Notes: generated by a model from the letters alone, not told the origin. 64,000 nucleotides of DNA from Pseudomonas tritici (GCF_014268275.3 NZ_CP077084.1:3162001-3226000), one strand, 5' to 3'; positions 18,483-27,714 are shown, counted from the first letter of the stretch. Numbers and translations are program-made.

Positions 18483-18962
18483 TTATAGCCAGTCCTTGAT
18501 CTGCGCGCACACCGCCTGGATAGAAATACCGTAGCGATCGTGCAACGTCGGGAGTGCGCCGGCATCGAGAAACGCATCCGGCAGAGCGATTTGCCGGAAG
18601 GTCGGCGTCACCCCGTTGCGCAACAGCACGGTCGCCACGGCTTCGCCCAAGCCGCCGATAATGGAGTGGTTTTCCGCCGTCACGACCAGGCGCCCCGACT
18701 TTCTGGCCTCGGCCAGAATAGTCTGCTCATCCAGAGGCTTGATGGTCGGTACGTGCAACACCGCGACATCCACGCCTTCCGCCTGGAGTTCCTTGGCCGC
18801 TTCCAGTGCGCGCATGGTCATCAGCCCGGTGGAAATGATCAGGACATCGTTGCCCGTGCGCAGGGTCTTGGCTTTGCCAATCTCGAATTTATAGCCGTAT
18901 TCGTCGAGCACCAACGGTACGTTGCCACGCAGCAAGCGCATCGCACTCGAGCTTTCCCAGGG
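18483..18962 (-). pseudogene. Truncated transketolase-like C-terminal subunit
   Basis: About 152 residues match the C-terminal third of the small transketolase subunit (the segment MRLLRGNVPLVLDE onward, then the ligand-binding C domain with VTAENHSIIGGLGEAV). The thiamine-diphosphate-binding pyrimidine domain that should precede it is missing. In frame, translation upstream of the MRLL segment runs only seven codons before a TGA at 18963-18965, with non-matching residues from the join. No N-terminal transketolase subunit gene is present nearby. This is a decayed remnant, probably cut by the same deletion that brought the XRE regulator gene close. Confidence 0.75.
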
Positions 18963-19088
18963 TCAGGCGTTTCCTGGAGTGGATGGAGGGAGAACTCGGG
19001 CACAGTTTCGTCTTTTAGGCCGCCGGTTTATCCGCCGACAGCGCACCGGTTAGGCCGCGCTCGGAGGCCGCTGAAGCCTTTCGCACCC

Positions 19089-19670
19089 TCAGGGATGTTC
19101 TATCACCATCACCGCAGTGGTGTCCGCCTCGAGTGCTTCGAACACGTGAGGCACATTCGCCAGGTAGCTGATGTAGTCGCCAGCATTCAGCAACACAGGT
19201 CCCGTCGCCGGGCCGACATGGGCACTGCCGCTGCACAGCACCACGTGCTCTACGGTGCCCTGTGGGTGGGGCTGAGACCGCCGAACTTCGCCGGGTTGCA
19301 CGTTGAGCCGGTAGATATCGCGCTGCACGCCCGCCGGGCAATCAGCGAGCAGTGTCGCTGCATAATGGGCAGTCTCGGCATAGGCCGTCATGCCCTCATT
19401 GGCGCGAATTATCCTCAGTACCTGCTGGGGTTGTTCGAAGAACCGGGTGACTTGCAAGCCCATTGCAATCGCCAGTGACCACAAGGTTTCGATGCTGGGA
19501 TTACCGATGCCTGACTCCAGCTGAGACAACGTCGACTTTGCCACCCCGGCGCGCTTCGCCAGCTCGGTCAAGGAAAGCCCGGCGGCCAGGCGCTCGCGTT
19601 TGATTGAAAGGGCCAGTAACTCAATTCGGCTGGCGTTATTCCTCAACGTTTCGTTCGTTTTGCTGTTCAT
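19089..19670 (-). CDS. XRE-family regulator with C-terminal cupin domain
   Basis: This is a 193-residue regulator. The XRE helix-turn-helix lies at about residues 18-72 (GLSLTELAKRAGVAKSTLSQLESGIGNPS). A cupin sensory domain follows (PHPQGTVEHVVLCSG ... GDYISYLANVPHVFEA). Members of this group often control transport or catabolism genes next door. It is divergent from the EamA transporter at 19824, 153 nt apart, which is the likely target. The remnant transketolase fragment lies just downstream. Confidence 0.9.
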   Translation of the reverse strand: MNSKTNETLRNNASRIELLALSIKRERLAAGLSLTELAKRAGVAKSTLSQLESGIGNPSIETLWSLAIAMGLQVTRFFEQPQQVLRIIRANEGMTAYAETAHYAATLLADCPAGVQRDIYRLNVQPGEVRRSQPHPQGTVEHVVLCSGSAHVGPATGPVLLNAGDYISYLANVPHVFEALEADTTAVMVIEHP

Positions 19671-19823
19671 TTGTTCTGCATATCATCCTGAAATGGGTTG
19701 ACGCTTACCCGTGCGCTGTTCAGTATAACGGCCATTAATTCATTATAAAGTTCTATTTTTGAGCCAGGCCCGCGAATGGCGGGTCAGGGTGCGTCAATGC
19801 CAACAGCAGGGAAGCAGTGAGTG

Positions 19824-20717
19824 ATGAAGTCGAAAACCCGTGGGACGCTGGAAATGATTTCGGCCATGGTGATCTCCGGCACGGTGGGCTGGTTCGTCAT
19901 CATGTCGGGACAGAGTCCTGAGGCGGTGGTGTTCTGGCGGTGCCTGTTTGGCGCAATGGCGATGCTGATCGCGTGCCTGATGCTCGGTGTGCTGCGCCGT
20001 TGCCGCATCAACGCTCGGCAGTTCTTGCTGGTATGCCTGGGCGGTGTGGCGCTGATTCTGAACTGGGTGCTGCTATTCAGTGCCTACAAACATTCCACTA
20101 TCGCCATTGCAACGGTGGTCTACCACGTTCAGCCGTTCATGCTGGTTGGTCTGGGTGTGCTGTTCTTCGCGGAACGCCTCAACCTCGCCAAGGTCGGCTG
20201 GCTGCTGCTGGCCTTCGCCGGTCTGATGCTGATCGTGTCCGCCAAAGGCAATGGACAGGCCGCAGGCGCCGACTACCTGCTGGGCGTTTGCCTGGCCTTG
20301 GCTTCAGCCTTTTTCTACGCTGTCGCGGCGGCGATCACCAAGCGCCTCAAGGACTTGCCCGCGCACCTGATCGTGCTGATCCAGATGGTGGTAGGCGTGC
20401 TGGCCCTGGCACCGTTCGTCGACTTCACCAGAGTCACTATGATCGAGGGTGCCTGGGCTTACCTGATCATTATCGGCGTGGTCCATACCGGTCTGATGTC
20501 GACCCTTTTGTACAGCGCCATCCAGAAAATCCCCACGACGCTGGTCGGCGCACTGTCATTCATCTATCCGATCGTGGCCATCCTGGTTGACTGGGTTGCC
20601 TTCGCGCATCCGCTTGGAGGCCTGCAGGTGATCGGGGCGGGCGCCATTCTGCTGGCGGCTGCGGGCATGAACTTCGGTTGGTCGCTGGGCTGCGCGCCGC
20701 GCCAGGAAATGACGTAG
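19824..20717 (+). CDS. EamA/DMT-superfamily permease
   Basis: This is a 297-residue inner-membrane transporter with about ten hydrophobic segments and two EamA repeats (first half around residues 10-140, second around 150-285; the second repeat includes YSAIQKIPTTLVGALSFIYPIVAILVDW, which is typical). It probably exports metabolites such as amino acids. Start: ATG at 19824, or the GTG codon directly before it at 19821. It faces the XRE-cupin regulator across a shared promoter region. Confidence 0.87.
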   Translation: MKSKTRGTLEMISAMVISGTVGWFVIMSGQSPEAVVFWRCLFGAMAMLIACLMLGVLRRCRINARQFLLVCLGGVALILNWVLLFSAYKHSTIAIATVVYHVQPFMLVGLGVLFFAERLNLAKVGWLLLAFAGLMLIVSAKGNGQAAGADYLLGVCLALASAFFYAVAAAITKRLKDLPAHLIVLIQMVVGVLALAPFVDFTRVTMIEGAWAYLIIIGVVHTGLMSTLLYSAIQKIPTTLVGALSFIYPIVAILVDWVAFAHPLGGLQVIGAGAILLAAAGMNFGWSLGCAPRQEMT

Positions 20718-20808
20718 AGCCTGTCGCGATGTCGCCGTCGCCTATGACATCACCGCTGCCGGCAGCGGCTTCATGTAGGCTGCGTTCGTTGACCCGATGC
20801 GCAGGCAC

Positions 20809-20856
20809 CTGCTTGATGACGCTGAGCAGTTCTTGTTTGTTTTGAGGGACTGCCAT
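20809..20856 (-). pseudogene. Remnant of the start of a ClbS/DfsB-family gene
   Basis: The first 16 residues, MAVPQNKQELLSVIKQ, match the conserved N-terminus of ClbS/DfsB four-helix proteins. The following sequence no longer resembles the family and runs antisense into the EamA gene. It appears to be a 5' stub left by a deletion. The open frame continues to 20560, but that part is explained by the opposite-strand gene. Confidence 0.5.
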
Positions 20857-20920
20857 GAGTCACCCGCACCTTTTAAAGAACCAATTATGAAAGGTCTTTA
20901 TATAATCTAGTGGAGTTCTG

Positions 20921-20950
20921 TTACAGGCTGTCCGGATCACCAAAAAACAT
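20921..20950 (-). repeat. Copy A of the mexT 3' end (att-like site)
   Basis: Read on the minus strand this codes MFFGDPDSL followed by TAA. It matches the last ten codons (stop included) of the intact mexT at 49321-49350 in 24 of 30 positions, with the first eleven bases (ATGTTTTTTGG) identical. It is joined on its mexT-proximal side to the end of an integrase gene. See also copy B at 36497-36526. Confidence 0.8.
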
Positions 20951-20976
20951 TTTGACTAGGCTCTAGGAAGGCGTTT

Positions 20977-21060
20977 TCAGGTCGATAATGCTGTTATTTG
21001 CCCCCCCTTTTGCCCCCAATCGCATTGAGTGTGCGAGTGATCTTGAATGGTGACCTGCGA
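20977..21060 (-). pseudogene. C-terminal remnant of a tyrosine (phage-type) integrase, copy A
   Basis: On the minus strand the last codons read DHSHTQCDWGQKGGQITALST then TGA (stop at 20977-20979). The WGQKxGQ ending is typical of phage and island integrases. The same 84 bp are repeated with changes at 36553-36636, where the peptide is DHSHTRYEWGQKWGQTKVLST. No integrase body remains upstream. The stop is 27 nt from the mexT-tail copy, as expected for an integrase gene next to its attachment site. Confidence 0.65.
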
Positions 21061-21205
21061 CTGACTCCAGTATGGCAGTACCTGGTATTCGGTGCGCCTT
21101 CGCGTTCTTTTGGCACGCAAGCTAAAGCGGCGCTCCCGAGCAACGCAATCAGCGTGAGCGAGGATCTTTATTTGATCCGAAACACACTGGTTTTATGCTT
21201 GCCTC

Positions 21206-21859
21206 TCATTCAGCCCTGATTGTTTCGTGAAATATTTCTGCATAAAGCCGAGCGACGGTCGGTGTGAGGTTGTGTACTGAAGGAATCAGAAAATTTGAGT
21301 TGGGGGCGAGTCGTTTTGCGTAGATGACTTCGTAAACCCTGCGAACGATTCCTGGCTCTGTTTCCTCTTGGTCGAAGCCAGGCATTATTCCTACGGCTTT
21401 GTAACCCGCATGCTCCAATGCTTGTTGCATATACGGAGCGCTGGTTGTCGCCATACCATAGATCAAGCCCGCTCCCATGAACCTTCCCATTTTTTCTCCG
21501 AGGTCTTGGGCAGCTACGGCCAGTTTGGTTTGTCTATGATGTTTGGCTACCGCGCCCACTCGCCCGAAGATGACATCAGCGCCGTCAATTTTTTCCCACG
21601 TTGCTATCGCGACGATTTCATGATTTCGGCGGACCACTATAGCGAACATCGCCCGCTCCAGATCGTCTTCGAGCACCACGTTGTCTTCATAAAATTGCTG
21701 GTTCAGAAAAGGGCTCCCTAACCCCACCGTAATGGAGGGAAACCACGTCTGGAAAAAAATTATCGCTACATCGATCTCCTCGCGTTTCAGGTAATCCCAT
21801 GTGTAGCCAGAGGGTAAAACAGTGAAACTGCGAATCTGATCGATCATTGGCCATTTCAT
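21206..21859 (-). CDS. GNAT-like acyltransferase, function unknown
   Basis: This 217-residue protein is not firmly recognised. The middle (about residues 70-150) has features of a GNAT fold: MFAIVVRRNHEIVAIATWE resembles strands 2-4, and VGAVAKHHRQTKLAVAAQDLGEKMGR resembles the acetyl-CoA pyrophosphate-binding turn and helix, followed by AYMQQALEHAGYKAVG-like text (YMQQALEHAGYKAVGIMPG). Base composition is lower in GC than the core genes nearby. It is the first gene after the integrase remnant of site A and reads toward it. An alternative start is the ATG at 21847. Confidence 0.55.
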   Translation of the reverse strand: MKWPMIDQIRSFTVLPSGYTWDYLKREEIDVAIIFFQTWFPSITVGLGSPFLNQQFYEDNVVLEDDLERAMFAIVVRRNHEIVAIATWEKIDGADVIFGRVGAVAKHHRQTKLAVAAQDLGEKMGRFMGAGLIYGMATTSAPYMQQALEHAGYKAVGIMPGFDQEETEPGIVRRVYEVIYAKRLAPNSNFLIPSVHNLTPTVARLYAEIFHETIRAE

Positions 21860-21995
21860 GCGGTTCTGCTCGTCTTGATAGTCTAATTGCCTTTCAGGAA
21901 TCGGTCGGAGAAAGGGGCTTATTCAGTCGCTTCTCTATCGAGTTGTCTGCGATCTATCAGCAATTCCCGGGCGTCTAGTGAGGGGAGGCGGCGGG

Positions 21996-22343
21996 TTAGA
22001 CGGCGGTGTTTTCAGGTTTGAGGACAGCGCCCTCGCAGAGTCCTGGGTTATGCCTGGTCGCAAATTGTCTGTGGCGGTCGACCACTTCACCGATGACAAA
22101 CTGCATCAGCTTCTGGACGAAGGCCGTATCGAGGTTGGCCTCCTGGGCGAGGGCTGTCAGACGTTCGTATTGATGCTGCTCTCTCTTCTTGTCCACCGCT
22201 GGCAATTGATGTCGGGCTTTAAGCAAGCCGACCTCATCAGTACAGCGGAACCGTTCAGCAAGCATGTGGATGAGCGCGGCGTCGATATTGTCGATGGTTT
22301 GTCTGAATGCCGAGAGTTGACGCGTGATGTCGGAATTGTCCAT
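21996..22343 (-). CDS. AroQ-class chorismate mutase (type II) domain protein
   Basis: This is a 115-residue all-helical protein of the chorismate mutase/PchB family, which converts chorismate to prephenate or, in PchB, isochorismate to salicylate. Visible marks are FRQTIDNIDAALIHMLAERFRCTDEVGLLKARH (helix 1 with the active-site R and K) and VDKKREQHQYERLTALAQEANLD. ATG at 22343 is chosen: a GAGG site lies 7 nt upstream. The gene is 88 nt downstream of the dehydrogenase/hydrolase fusion on the same strand. Mutase and lyase activity cannot be told apart from sequence reading alone. Confidence 0.8.
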   Translation of the reverse strand: MDNSDITRQLSAFRQTIDNIDAALIHMLAERFRCTDEVGLLKARHQLPAVDKKREQHQYERLTALAQEANLDTAFVQKLMQFVIGEVVDRHRQFATRHNPGLCEGAVLKPENTAV

Positions 22344-22431
22344 GGATAACCTCGTGGCAGTTGTTCTAAGGGGCTTGTCTGTACCCTTCCTTGGTCCTTC
22401 CATGATTGGACGGAGAACCTGAGCAGGCGCT

Positions 22432-24294
22432 TTACGCGGGATCGGGCATGTTCAACGATTCCTCCAGCCACTGCATGACTACCTTGAAAGCCGAGTCTGA
22501 ATTGCGTTCATAGATCAATCCGTGGCCGTTGCCGTGAATACCCAGTGCCGGTAGATCCAGGTGGTGAATGTTGGCACCGGCATTTCGCAGGAAAGGGACA
22601 ATGCTGGATGCGTAAGAAGCAAACGCTGATGTCTCACCTGTCATCAGCGCTACCGGAACGCCCTGCAATCCGGGAATTTTCAGGGTTGATGGTTCTGCTG
22701 TGCGGACTTGCTCCGCCGTCTCGCGAGGCGGATCAAAGGTCAAAGGGGCGGCGGTCAGTCCCCATTCGAGGCTGCCTATACCCGGCGTATGGCCAAATAC
22801 CGGCCCCATAGGCTCCACTGCCACAATCCCTGCGATCAGGTCGGGTCGACGATCGGCGACCAACCAGCCACTGGGCCCGGAAGCGGAATGCGTAACGATG
22901 ATGGCCTTACCGATTCTGTCGAGCAGTTTGGCCAGTCGGTCCGCGTCCAGGGTCTGCGAGGCCGCAAGGTCAGCCGGCATGGGGCCGTAAGCTGCAATGA
23001 AGGCGTCAAACGCTGCTTCGTCATCCGACTCAAACGGCCACTGCGTTTCTCCACCTCCCTCTGGAAAGTAAACTTCGCGGGCGCGTTCATAGGAGAACGC
23101 TGGCCCCATCGGTCCCATGATGTCGGGGTGATACGGCGATCGCCCGTGGCCGGGTCTGTCGACGCGAAAGACTACGAAGCCCGCTTCGAGGAACCGCTGC
23201 GCCCATCCCGGGCGACCATCGGGTGTATCCAGCCATTCGGTGCCCTGCAGCGTGCCGCCGTGCACCAGCACCACGGGATAGGCTTGAGTGATGTGCTCAG
23301 GGGATTCCCAGGCTACGTACATCGGACCCTTCTGGAAATTTTTACCGTTCTGGGTAACACGGGCGCCGGTCACCCAGAAGTTGCCACGCCGCGTACGTTT
23401 TATCGGTGCGCTTCGCCAGGGTTGCTGGGCATGAACGGCTGATTGGGTAAGTGTCTGTGTAGCGAAGACCGACCAGTCCTTGTGCCCGTCTCCCCGGGCT
23501 ACTGCCGACGTCATTTTCGATCGCACTGCATCCGCAGCAGGCAGTTCCAGGTCCTTGAGACGGCCCGCATCAATAGCCAGATTTATATCCTTGAGGCCAA
23601 GAGACAGTTTGAAACCCGGTTCAAAGCTGTTGTTGGCGATGTTCTGCCCATACCGTTGATAACTGGGGCAGGCGAACAGGGTCTGGGTCATGAGGTTGAC
23701 GAAAATCGAAGGGGTCAGTCCGTGGCGTTGAACGAGTCCGCTTGCTTCGCCCAGCGACTGGATGGCTTGAGTGATCATCATGTTGCCGGCGATTTTCGCG
23801 ATACACGCGTGTTCAGGCTGATCGCCCAGATACCAGGTTTTTTTCCCGAGCAGGTCAAACAGCGGTTGAACCGTCGAGACAGCTAGCTGCGATCCGGCCG
23901 CCAGGATGTTCAACTCGCCGCTCGCGGCCACGGCGGGCACGCCGAAAACCGGTGCCGCGACCAATGCCATGCCGATTGCATCATGCATGCCCTGCAACTC
24001 GACCATGAGTGAAGGCGACAAAGTCGACATCACGACATGCACGCAGGCCTTGTCTGCATTTTCCAGAGCAGCGCTGGACAGCAGCACTTCCCTGACGGCG
24101 GCATCATCGGCCAGCAGGCTGATGACGACCTCTTGCTGAAAGGCCGAGGACGGGGATTCGAGAACGCTTACTCCTTCGAGATCCATAATCGCAGCGTGAC
24201 TACGGTTCCATGCCGATACGTGATGGCCGGCCCGGATGAGCAACGGAATGATCGCTCTGGTCATGCTTCCCACACCGATAAAGCCAATCTTCAT
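22432..24294 (-). CDS. Two-domain fusion: 3-hydroxyisobutyrate dehydrogenase-like plus alpha/beta hydrolase
   Basis: This is a 620-residue protein with two complete enzyme domains. Residues 1-290 are a beta-hydroxyacid dehydrogenase/imine-reductase-like domain: GFIGVGSMTRA binds NAD(P), and KIAGNMM carries the family lysine. Residues about 300-615 are an alpha/beta hydrolase of the secreted-esterase group: VVLVHGGTLQGTEW (oxyanion), VDRPGHGRS, nucleophile elbow THSASGP, and a late histidine in IHGNGHG. The frame is continuous; no stop or frameshift separates them. The hydrolase lacks the signal peptide usual for its group. A LysR gene is divergent, 119 nt away. The substrate is unknown; a coupled ester cleavage and reduction is one possibility. 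Confidence 0.8.
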   Translation of the reverse strand: MKIGFIGVGSMTRAIIPLLIRAGHHVSAWNRSHAAIMDLEGVSVLESPSSAFQQEVVISLLADDAAVREVLLSSAALENADKACVHVVMSTLSPSLMVELQGMHDAIGMALVAAPVFGVPAVAASGELNILAAGSQLAVSTVQPLFDLLGKKTWYLGDQPEHACIAKIAGNMMITQAIQSLGEASGLVQRHGLTPSIFVNLMTQTLFACPSYQRYGQNIANNSFEPGFKLSLGLKDINLAIDAGRLKDLELPAADAVRSKMTSAVARGDGHKDWSVFATQTLTQSAVHAQQPWRSAPIKRTRRGNFWVTGARVTQNGKNFQKGPMYVAWESPEHITQAYPVVLVHGGTLQGTEWLDTPDGRPGWAQRFLEAGFVVFRVDRPGHGRSPYHPDIMGPMGPAFSYERAREVYFPEGGGETQWPFESDDEAAFDAFIAAYGPMPADLAASQTLDADRLAKLLDRIGKAIIVTHSASGPSGWLVADRRPDLIAGIVAVEPMGPVFGHTPGIGSLEWGLTAAPLTFDPPRETAEQVRTAEPSTLKIPGLQGVPVALMTGETSAFASYASSIVPFLRNAGANIHHLDLPALGIHGNGHGLIYERNSDSAFKVVMQWLEESLNMPDPA

Positions 24295-24413
24295 TTGCAG
24301 TCCCTCGGTTGGTGTTTCGACGAAGGTGTATGCAGAGAAGTATGTCGAGCCTGGGATTGCTACGGCACTGCCATTACTGCACTCTCACTGTTCATTTTTG
24401 TACGGGGTAGAGT

Positions 24414-25274
24414 ATGGACTGGAGTGATGTGCGGATCTTTCTCGCGATTGCCCGCAGTGGGTCATTGGGCGCTGCCGCCAAGCTGTTGGGTGTTAGCCAT
24501 CCGACCGTGGGGCGGCGCTTGCAGGTGCTTGAGCAGTCCAGTGGCCAGCCCATTTTCCTGCGTACCACCCAAGGTTTGGTACTGACCGACAGCGGAGAGA
24601 AGCTGCTCAGCCTAGCGCAGGAAATGGAGCAGAGTGCGTTGGCCATCGAAAGGCGCCTGGCGGGCGACAGCGCCCAGCCAGAAGGTGTGTTGCGCATTTC
24701 TTGCGCTGACTGGTTTGCCTGTTATGTGCTGGCCCCCGTCCTCAGTGAACTGGGGCGACGTTACCCTCTGATTGTGCCTGAGGTTATCGCCGGGCATCGA
24801 TTGTTTGACCTGGCTCGTCGCGACGCCGATATCGCGTTTCGAATCGTCCCTTTCACCGAACCCGATATTGTTCACCGCAAGCTGATCTCCCTGAGCTATG
24901 GGTTATACACGGCCGTCGGATCTGCTGATCCCGAGCCACAGGGCGAGGGGGTTGGTTTGATTACCATGAGTGTTGCCCAGTCTCATTATCCCGATGTGCA
25001 GTGGCTGCAGCAGCGTTACCCTCTGGCGCGTACCGTGTTCACCAGTAGCAGCCGCACAGTCCAGGCGCAAATGTGCACGCAGGGGCAGGGCGTTGCCGTA
25101 TTGCCCCGCGCCTTGGGTGACCAATTAACGGCGCTGCGGTTGATTGATCCGCACGAGCCGCCACCGGGTCGCGACATATGGATGGGCTACCACCAGGACA
25201 TGCGCCAGATGGACAGCCTTCGTGCTCTTGCCGATCTTGCTTCCATCATGATCGGCAATCAGGCATGCGGTTGA
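24414..25274 (+). CDS. LysR-family transcriptional regulator
   Basis: This is a 286-residue LTTR with a winged HTH in the first 60 residues (MDWSDVRIFLAIARSGSLGAAAKLLGVSHPTVGRR) and a short effector domain. The subgroup with MDWxD(L/V)R(I/L)FLA starts is common in proteobacteria and often acts on neighbouring genes. It is divergent from the dehydrogenase/hydrolase fusion gene and convergent with the MFS gene, whose stop codon lies next to its own. Confidence 0.9.
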   Translation: MDWSDVRIFLAIARSGSLGAAAKLLGVSHPTVGRRLQVLEQSSGQPIFLRTTQGLVLTDSGEKLLSLAQEMEQSALAIERRLAGDSAQPEGVLRISCADWFACYVLAPVLSELGRRYPLIVPEVIAGHRLFDLARRDADIAFRIVPFTEPDIVHRKLISLSYGLYTAVGSADPEPQGEGVGLITMSVAQSHYPDVQWLQQRYPLARTVFTSSSRTVQAQMCTQGQGVAVLPRALGDQLTALRLIDPHEPPPGRDIWMGYHQDMRQMDSLRALADLASIMIGNQACG

Positions 25275-25275
25275 C

Positions 25276-26733
25276 TCACTCTGCTGGGTGCATGGCCGCC
25301 GTTTGCGGATCAGTAGCAGGTTGGCGCGTCAGGGTAAGGCTCAATCCCGCGCCTACCGCCAGGCATGCTGCGATGCAGAGTATGGAGACGGTGAAAGCGT
25401 GGGTGATGGCAGCCGCGTCCGTATCCGTGCCTAGAAGGGTGTAGAAAATGCCGCCTATTATTGCCACGCTCAGTGACGTGCTGATTTGCAGGGTGGAGCT
25501 GGTAATGCCTGCAATCATGCCGGAGTATGCGGGTGCCACACGTCCTGTGATCATGCGCATCAATGTCGGAAGGGCTAATCCTTGTCCGAAACCGATCAGA
25601 AACAGAATGACGGCAAGGGGCAGCGCAGCGGGGCTGGCGGACATCGGCGTGTGCGCCACGAGCCAGGCCAAGAGCACAAATCCCAACACTTCAAGCCCCA
25701 TTCCGACGGGATTGACGTATGCCCCCAGAAAACGCCTGAACTGAGGGGTGGAAAGCGGTCCCAGCAAAAATCCCGCGCCGAAAGGAAGGAAGACGAGGCC
25801 TGCATTGAGTGGGCTCGTGTGCAGCGCTCCCTGTAGATAAATGGAAAGCAGCAGGAAAAACACGCCGATCGCGTAAAAGGTGAGGGCGACGAGCAGTGCC
25901 CGGGCAAGACCGGGCGCGCGCAGTGCGGCAGGATTCAGCAACGGAGCACCTTGCGCTTGATGCAGGCGGGCTTCGTAGCGCCAGAACAGCCAGGCCAGCA
26001 GCGGCACCGCTGCAAGCGACAGCCAGGCCCACAAAGGCCAACCCGATTCACGCCCCTCGATCAGAGGAATGATCAGAGCCGCAAGCGTCACCATCGACAA
26101 TAGCGTTCCGCCCAGATCCAGCTTGCTTGTCTGTGGTGCGTGGGTTTCCTTGACCACTGGAATGGCGACAAGGATGACCAGTAACGAAATCGGTAAATTC
26201 ACCAGAAATATCGCCCGCCAGCCCAGGTTCATCAGGTTGAGCGATATCAATATTCCGCCAAGTGCCTGGCCGACTACCGAAGCCAGACCAAAGACCGCGC
26301 CATACAGGCTCAGTGCCAAGGGCTTTTCGGAGTCGGGGAATATCGCCTGCACTGATGCGAGTGCCTGAGGTGCCATGATGGCTGCCGTCACGCCTTGCAG
26401 CGAACGTCCGGCGATCAACACCCAGGGTGACTCGGCTACACCGCAGATCAGTGAGGCAACGGCAAAGCCAACCAGACCAACGAAGAACATTCTCATGCGG
26501 CCATAGATGTCACCCAGCCGTCCACCGGTAATCAGTGTCACGGCATAAAGCGCCGCATACGAGGAGATGATCAACTGTTCGGCGGAGGAGGCCGTGCCTA
26601 GCGATTGCTGAATTGAAGGCAGCGCTACGTTGACGATGAAAAAATCCAGCGGCGGTAAAAATGCACCGACCAACAAGATGGTGAACATCAACCAACGCCG
26701 CGGTTCCGGGGGGGCGACTTTTGTCTTAGGCAT
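25276..26733 (-). CDS. MFS drug-resistance transporter (DHA2/EmrB-QacA type, 14 TM)
   Basis: This is a 485-residue major facilitator with about 14 hydrophobic segments. Markers are LDFFIVNVALPSIQQSLG (motif D1 at helix 1), GGRLGDIYGRMRMF (motif A) and a helix-5 antiporter-like segment. It is probably a proton-driven exporter of toxic organic compounds. ATG at 26733 is chosen because an excellent AAGGAGA site is correctly spaced; the reading from 26931 is an artefact of an open upstream frame. It is divergent from the SDR gene at 26956. Confidence 0.9.
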   Translation of the reverse strand: MPKTKVAPPEPRRWLMFTILLVGAFLPPLDFFIVNVALPSIQQSLGTASSAEQLIISSYAALYAVTLITGGRLGDIYGRMRMFFVGLVGFAVASLICGVAESPWVLIAGRSLQGVTAAIMAPQALASVQAIFPDSEKPLALSLYGAVFGLASVVGQALGGILISLNLMNLGWRAIFLVNLPISLLVILVAIPVVKETHAPQTSKLDLGGTLLSMVTLAALIIPLIEGRESGWPLWAWLSLAAVPLLAWLFWRYEARLHQAQGAPLLNPAALRAPGLARALLVALTFYAIGVFFLLLSIYLQGALHTSPLNAGLVFLPFGAGFLLGPLSTPQFRRFLGAYVNPVGMGLEVLGFVLLAWLVAHTPMSASPAALPLAVILFLIGFGQGLALPTLMRMITGRVAPAYSGMIAGITSSTLQISTSLSVAIIGGIFYTLLGTDTDAAAITHAFTVSILCIAACLAVGAGLSLTLTRQPATDPQTAAMHPAE

Positions 26734-26955
26734 AAGGTCTCCTTCCTGGAACCCTTCGGTTCCAGAATATTCTCGATTGCAGGTCATGCTCTGAATCAGC
26801 TGACTCCAATCTAAACGATCAAACCTTCCCTTACGCCTCACATAAATGAACGGCCAATGTTCATTTATGGCAGTGCCGCTCAGCCCCTGACTCCTCTCAA
26901 AATGGCCGCACTGTGGTTCCAGTCGAGCCACATAATCGAGACTGAGGAGTCAGAT

Positions 26956-27714
26956 ATGTCAGGCAAATTCGCTAATCAGGTTGCAGTCGTCACCGGGGCA
27001 TCCACAGGGATCGGGTTTGCAATTGCGCAAGGTTTGATTGCCGAGGGAGCCAAGCGTGTTTACATCACGGGTCGTTCTGCAGCCACGCTAGAGGCGGCGG
27101 TGGCGAAGCTAGGCGACAGAGTCGTAGCGGTCATTTCCGATGTCGCCAGCCAGGCTGATCTCGATAAACTCAAAGCTACAATTGAGGCGCGCGACGATCA
27201 GCTGGACTCAGTGTTTGCCAACGCGGGTATTTGCGAAAAGAACCCGCTGGGCGAGACCACCGAGGCGGCTTATTTCAACATGTTCGACATTAACGTGAAG
27301 GGGGTTTTTTTTACCGTTCAAACGTTGATGCCATTGTTGAAAAACGGTGCGTCGATCGTGTTGACGGCCTCTATCTGTTCCAGCAATGGGATGGAAGGAC
27401 TGAGCCTCTACAACGCATCCAAGGCCGCAGTACGGTCCTTCGCCAGGACTTGGGCCAACGAACTCAAAGGTCGCAAGATTCGAGCGAATGTCCTGAGCCC
27501 TGGCTTCACCCGCACGCCTCTGATGGATAACGGCTTGAAGATGAGCGAGAGCGACATTGCCGCGCTGCGCCAACACGTCGAGCAGATCACTCCGCTGGGG
27601 TATATGGCCCAACCTGAAGAAATCGCCTCGTCGGCGCTGTTCCTTGCATCTGCCGATGCGAAATATGTCAACGGTGTGGAGCTGATGGTCGACGGCGGCC
27701 TGTCGCAGATCTGA
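26956..27714 (+). CDS. Short-chain dehydrogenase/reductase
   Basis: This is a 252-residue classical SDR: TGASTGIGFAIAQGL at residues 12-26, a NAG motif (VFANAGI) near residue 88, a serine-containing strand (LTASICSSNG), and the YNASK active site. The C-terminal EIASSALFLASADAKYVNGVELMVDGG is standard for this group. TGAGGAG lies before the ATG at 26956. It is followed by a SnoaL-like gene and is divergent from the MFS exporter, suggesting a small catabolic or detoxification unit. Confidence 0.91.
   Translation: MSGKFANQVAVVTGASTGIGFAIAQGLIAEGAKRVYITGRSAATLEAAVAKLGDRVVAVISDVASQADLDKLKATIEARDDQLDSVFANAGICEKNPLGETTEAAYFNMFDINVKGVFFTVQTLMPLLKNGASIVLTASICSSNGMEGLSLYNASKAAVRSFARTWANELKGRKIRANVLSPGFTRTPLMDNGLKMSESDIAALRQHVEQITPLGYMAQPEEIASSALFLASADAKYVNGVELMVDGGLSQI

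Larger units (their letters stand above)
20718..21205. other. Intergenic stretch with two gene remnants and att-like site A
   Basis: This 488-nt stretch has no intact gene. It holds the start of a ClbS-like gene (20809-20856, minus), a copy of the mexT 3' tail (20921-20950), and the decayed 3' end of a tyrosine integrase (20977-21060 and beyond), all described separately. Confidence 0.75.

Noticed and set aside
19015..19088. Minus-strand tail reading ...GLTGALSADKPAA and a stop
   Set aside because: Could be the end of a lost gene, but no family match and it is the continuation of a shadow frame over the XRE gene.
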